Shown here: positions 62,201 to 64,000 of the stretch, one piece after another | Position numbering within the stretch: position 1 is the first letter of the stretch | Layout of the letters: every line of letters starts with the position of its first letter | NCBI GenBank assembly: GCA_002345575.1 | Contig: DDVX01000004.1 | Span: 124,001 to 188,000, forward strand | Length of the DNA: 64,000 nucleotides | Direction of reading: 5' to 3' | Source of the DNA: Stutzerimonas stutzeri | GTDB taxonomy: Bacteria; Pseudomonadota; Gammaproteobacteria; Pseudomonadales; Pseudomonadaceae | Notes under the pieces: generated by a model | Database searches by the model: none | The model's input: only the letters and a program-made list of their open reading frames with translations | What the model was told of the DNA's origin: nothing | Position numbers and translations under genes: made by a program

Positions 62201-62312
62201 GGTCGCGTTCAACGTGCGCAGTGACCTGGAGCTCGAGCTGAACACCATGCTCGACGCGGGACTGAGCGACACCAAGTATTGGCTGGACAGCGGAAGTGTA
62301 AAGCGCAAATGA
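59250..62312 (+). CDS. srfB: SrfB, large actin/Hsp70-like ATPase
   Basis: A 1020-residue cytosolic protein of the virulence factor SrfB family. Two nucleotide-binding loops of the actin/Hsp70 fold are visible: VLDVGNSRTCGILIENHG near residue 261 and TIDIGGGTTDLVITDYRLD near residue 570, with a further LLLTGRPSRLPGVQ near residue 773 as adenosine loop. The first 240 residues are an extra N-terminal domain. The family was named in Salmonella as regulated by SsrB, and its activity is unknown. It starts 16 bp after srfA and overlaps srfC by 4 bases. Confidence 0.9.
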   Translation: MLPEVTQFEDTVTLISDTGIQFMDFALSLDLRKEPPGEFAPLTSGLLTRLLYNEEKDFYFYEPEPEKIEKTKPVFSLDMKSSLDLLDGLWLPIPFFRFMPPHRYDEGPSNWARMRLVKLPAPDIDGNSHRLTLAFDSRVMPRQDGTAYLAPNQEDVSSGVAFRLACNIRDTRWFLDQGWVREWLLEVFREGNAHRPRDEVDIEVRENHHLAHYLNLLSLMAQPVPAQQTNARAKVDIPELKVVANEVNGQVKPIPVDLVLDVGNSRTCGILIENHGQAGSGLKHNYVLELRDLITPEHTYNQPFESRVEFAQANFGKDQFSVKSGRHDAFQWPTIARVGSEAGRLASRRRGTEGSTGLSSPKRYLWDENAYGHGWRFNCSYTKGDSEPYATAAPFSHLINETGEALYSLDEDDRLPVFMPRYSRSSLMTFMLAEVLAQALSQINSPAQRSRQGHTRVPRQLNSIILTVPPGMPQAERSILNERMLQAIGLVWKSLGWHAGEEDPHEEDVSSARTPIPSIRVEWDEASCGQLVYLYTEVNENFAGHPEEFFATLARPDKADRERITLATIDIGGGTTDLVITDYRLDRAGNGGSGSNVHIVPEQRFRDGFKVAGDDILLDVIQDFILPSFEKALRVAGVSSPNALMSRLCGDESVSVQDGILRQQLNLQVFTPLGLALLKAYEQYDPEHPQEVISQSYAELLGEQSVNDSVWEYVCSAVRREVGGQTTFDLLQVPISFDLQQLHAAFLNDRINLTKTLSALCEVIFQYPCDMLLLTGRPSRLPGVQAFIRKMLPLPPGRILPLQNYRTGGWYPFHKSGLIDDPKSTASVGAMLCLLCANHSVPNFYFRSAALKPYSTIKHIGVIDLNNFIKDADVLYRDIASQDGMISLPLIGDGDDADTPQLVMRGDLRLGFRQLTAERWAASPLYSLRFTKAGREKFSRAGEDGEAPLLKIRFKIDTRDQRTRKQGLISDRLAIASVESSSNRVAFNVRSDLELELNTMLDAGLSDTKYWLDSGSVKRK

Positions 62313-64000
62313 GCAACCTGACTCCCAAACAGATCCAACTGAGCACCTCCTGGGCGGCCATTCACGAAGGCGCCGGCCAGGCCCTGGAGTGGATTCGCGA
62401 AGTGCGTGGCAACGCACCCCGCCTGGACAGCGAGGCCGACAGCTTCAACCTCAAGCTGCACCGTGCACGCAACCTGGCGCGCAGCCTTGGCCGGGTAGCC
62501 GGCACACCCATGACCATCGGCTTCTTCGGCCTGTCCCAGGCCGGCAAGTCCTACCTGATCTCGGCGCTCGCGGCGAACCAGCAGGGCAAGCTGGAAACCC
62601 TCTACGGCGACACCCGTCTGGACTTCATCAAGCACGTGAACCCACCGGGTGGCGGCAAGGAGGCCACCGGTCTGGTCACTCGCTTCAGCCGTACCGCGAA
62701 ATCAGGACCGGCCAGCCATCCGGTAGAGCTCAAGCTGTTCAGCGAGATCGAGTTGGCCAAGATTCTGGCCAACGCCTGGTTCAACGACTTCAACCAGGAA
62801 CTGGTCGACTACGAACTCGACGAGCCGCGCATCGCCCGCATCCTCAAGCCCTTTGAAAACGGTGCCACGAATGCCCCGCAGGCCGGCGTCAGCGCCGATG
62901 ACGTGGTGTCGCTGTGGGATTACCTGCGCGACAACTTCGAGAAGTCGATCCGCAAGCTGGAGCACCTCTACTGGCCGCGGGCAATGGAGCTGGCGCCGCG
63001 CCTGAGCTGTACCCAGCGCGCCGAGCTGTTCTCGATTCTCTGGGGCGAGCAGCCGGAGCTGACCAACCTCTATATCCAGCTGGCCTCCACGCTGCAGCGC
63101 CTGGGCCATGCACCGCGGGTGTTCGCACCGCTGAGTGTACTGGTCAGCCGTGACGGCGACGGTTACTCCCAGCGCGACAGCATCATGAACGTGGACATGC
63201 TTGAACGCCTGGGCAGCAGTCGCGATCTGCCGGTGGAGGTCTGCCCGGCGCCAGGCGATAACCTGCTGCCGGCCGTGGGCGTTCCGGTGGTGCAACTGGC
63301 CGCGCTGACCGCCGAAATGATCTTCCCGCTGGTCAATCCGACGTGTGACCCGCAGGTGGAACAGGTTGATCTGCTGGACTTCCCCGGTTATCGCGGACGC
63401 CTGGGCATCCGCTCGGTCAGCGAAGCCGGCAGCCAGGCCAGTGCCCAGGGCGGCAACCCCGTGTCCCAGCTGCTGCTGCGCGGCAAGGTCGCCTACCTGT
63501 TCGAGCGCTACACCGACAGCCAGGAGATGAACAGCCTGGTGGTCTGCACCAGCTCGTCCAAGCAGATCGACGTTAAGGACGTCGGCCCGGTACTGACCCG
63601 CTGGATCGAAAAGACCCAGGGCGCCACCGTCCAGGAGCGCGGCAAGCGCACACCCGGCCTGATCTGGGCGCTGACCATGTTCGACATGCAGATCGGCACC
63701 ATGCTTGAGCAGGACGAAAACATGGTCCGCGAAGGCTGGGAAGGCCTCCTGAAGAAGACCATGCTGGAGCGCTTCGGCCAATACGAATGGATCCAGAACT
63801 GGGCCGGCCAGCCGTTCAGCAACACCTACCTGGTGCGCAAGCCGCGTCTGCCGATGGCCACTTTCGTCGAGATGGCCGAACACACCTACGACGAACTGGG
63901 CATGGTTTCGCGCTATCAGGCGCAATTGCAGCTGCTGGGGCGGACCTTCGTCGATGCGCCGGCGGTGTGCGAGCACATTGCCCAGCCGGACGAGGCCTGG
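62309..64000 (+). CDS. srfC: SrfC, dynamin-like P-loop GTPase, 3' end outside window
   Basis: At least 564 residues. The frame runs out of the window. The P-loop is IGFFGLSQAGKSYLISALAA near residue 75, and the G3-type motif is LLDFPGYRGR near residue 354, both as in dynamin-like or septin-like GTPases. A later TSSSKQ is a possible G4 region. The start is ATGA-overlapped with srfB, so the ratio of the two proteins is probably fixed. Together with SrfA and SrfB it suggests a membrane-bound, nucleotide-driven machine of unknown task. Confidence 0.88.
   Translation, partial: MSNLTPKQIQLSTSWAAIHEGAGQALEWIREVRGNAPRLDSEADSFNLKLHRARNLARSLGRVAGTPMTIGFFGLSQAGKSYLISALAANQQGKLETLYGDTRLDFIKHVNPPGGGKEATGLVTRFSRTAKSGPASHPVELKLFSEIELAKILANAWFNDFNQELVDYELDEPRIARILKPFENGATNAPQAGVSADDVVSLWDYLRDNFEKSIRKLEHLYWPRAMELAPRLSCTQRAELFSILWGEQPELTNLYIQLASTLQRLGHAPRVFAPLSVLVSRDGDGYSQRDSIMNVDMLERLGSSRDLPVEVCPAPGDNLLPAVGVPVVQLAALTAEMIFPLVNPTCDPQVEQVDLLDFPGYRGRLGIRSVSEAGSQASAQGGNPVSQLLLRGKVAYLFERYTDSQEMNSLVVCTSSSKQIDVKDVGPVLTRWIEKTQGATVQERGKRTPGLIWALTMFDMQIGTMLEQDENMVREGWEGLLKKTMLERFGQYEWIQNWAGQPFSNTYLVRKPRLPMATFVEMAEHTYDELGMVSRYQAQLQLLGRTFVDAPAVCEHIAQPDEAW

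Overview
The window is about 64 kb of a Pseudomonas (sensu lato) chromosome. The basis is gene order and protein identity: algP-algQ-dsbB-hemY-hemDX-hemC-algR-algZ-argH, then cyaA-rnk-cyaY-lptM-lysA-dapF-DUF484-xerC-HAD, sutA-yjbQ-amtB-glnK-ubiK-comM-BCCT-rep, xpt-cycB-pauR-like-dadA-dadR-pauB-like, and radC-coaBC-dut-algC-argB. From memory this is the order of the PA5250-PA5323 part of P. aeruginosa, with local insertions and losses. High GC, AlgP KPAA repeats, SutA and the algR/algZ pair all fit Pseudomonas. The species cannot be fixed from the sequence alone. Two ammonium-transporter starts behind glnK point towards the P. stutzeri side of the genus (inference).

Layout. 1-12.7 kb: an ABC-F ATPase, a TIGR02444 protein, histone-like AlgP, anti-sigma factor AlgQ, DsbB, the heme operon hemC-hemDX-hemY (HemD and HemX share one open frame), the AlgZ/AlgR alginate and twitching regulators, divergent argH and nnrS. 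12.8-23 kb: three small proteins of unknown function, class I adenylate cyclase, rnk, frataxin, and the lptM-lysA-dapF-DUF484-xerC-HAD run. 23-32.6 kb: sutA, yjbQ, the nitrogen-control operon glnK-amtB with a relic of a second amtB between them and a sigma-54 promoter, ubiK-comM, a BCCT transporter and rep. 32.6-38.6 kb is the first accessory stretch: an IclR regulator, a CoA-acylating semialdehyde dehydrogenase and an iron alcohol dehydrogenase with two matching palindromes at the promoter, then a GAPDH-family gene coupled to a cyclodeaminase gene carrying a one-base frameshift. 38.6-50 kb: xpt, cytochrome c5, the D-amino acid and polyamine genes (pauR-like, dadA, dadR, pauB-like) with a YkvI permease, a phospholipase D lipoprotein and an unusual chemoreceptor. 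50-55.6 kb: coaBC-dut-algC-argB.

From 55.8 kb to the window end there is a second accessory block: an unknown protein with a helical N-terminus, a NYN/LOTUS RNase-like protein, and divergently the srfA-srfB-srfC operon. That operon encodes a membrane anchor with a proline-rich stalk, a large actin/Hsp70-like ATPase and a dynamin-like P-loop GTPase. It is the best candidate here for a poorly understood system.

Small-scale structure includes several intrinsic terminators, REP/MITE-like repeats starting GTAGGGTGG, a terminator buried in the algP coding end, and hairpins ahead of nnrS and cyaA. No rRNA, tRNA, CRISPR array or complete insertion sequence was seen.
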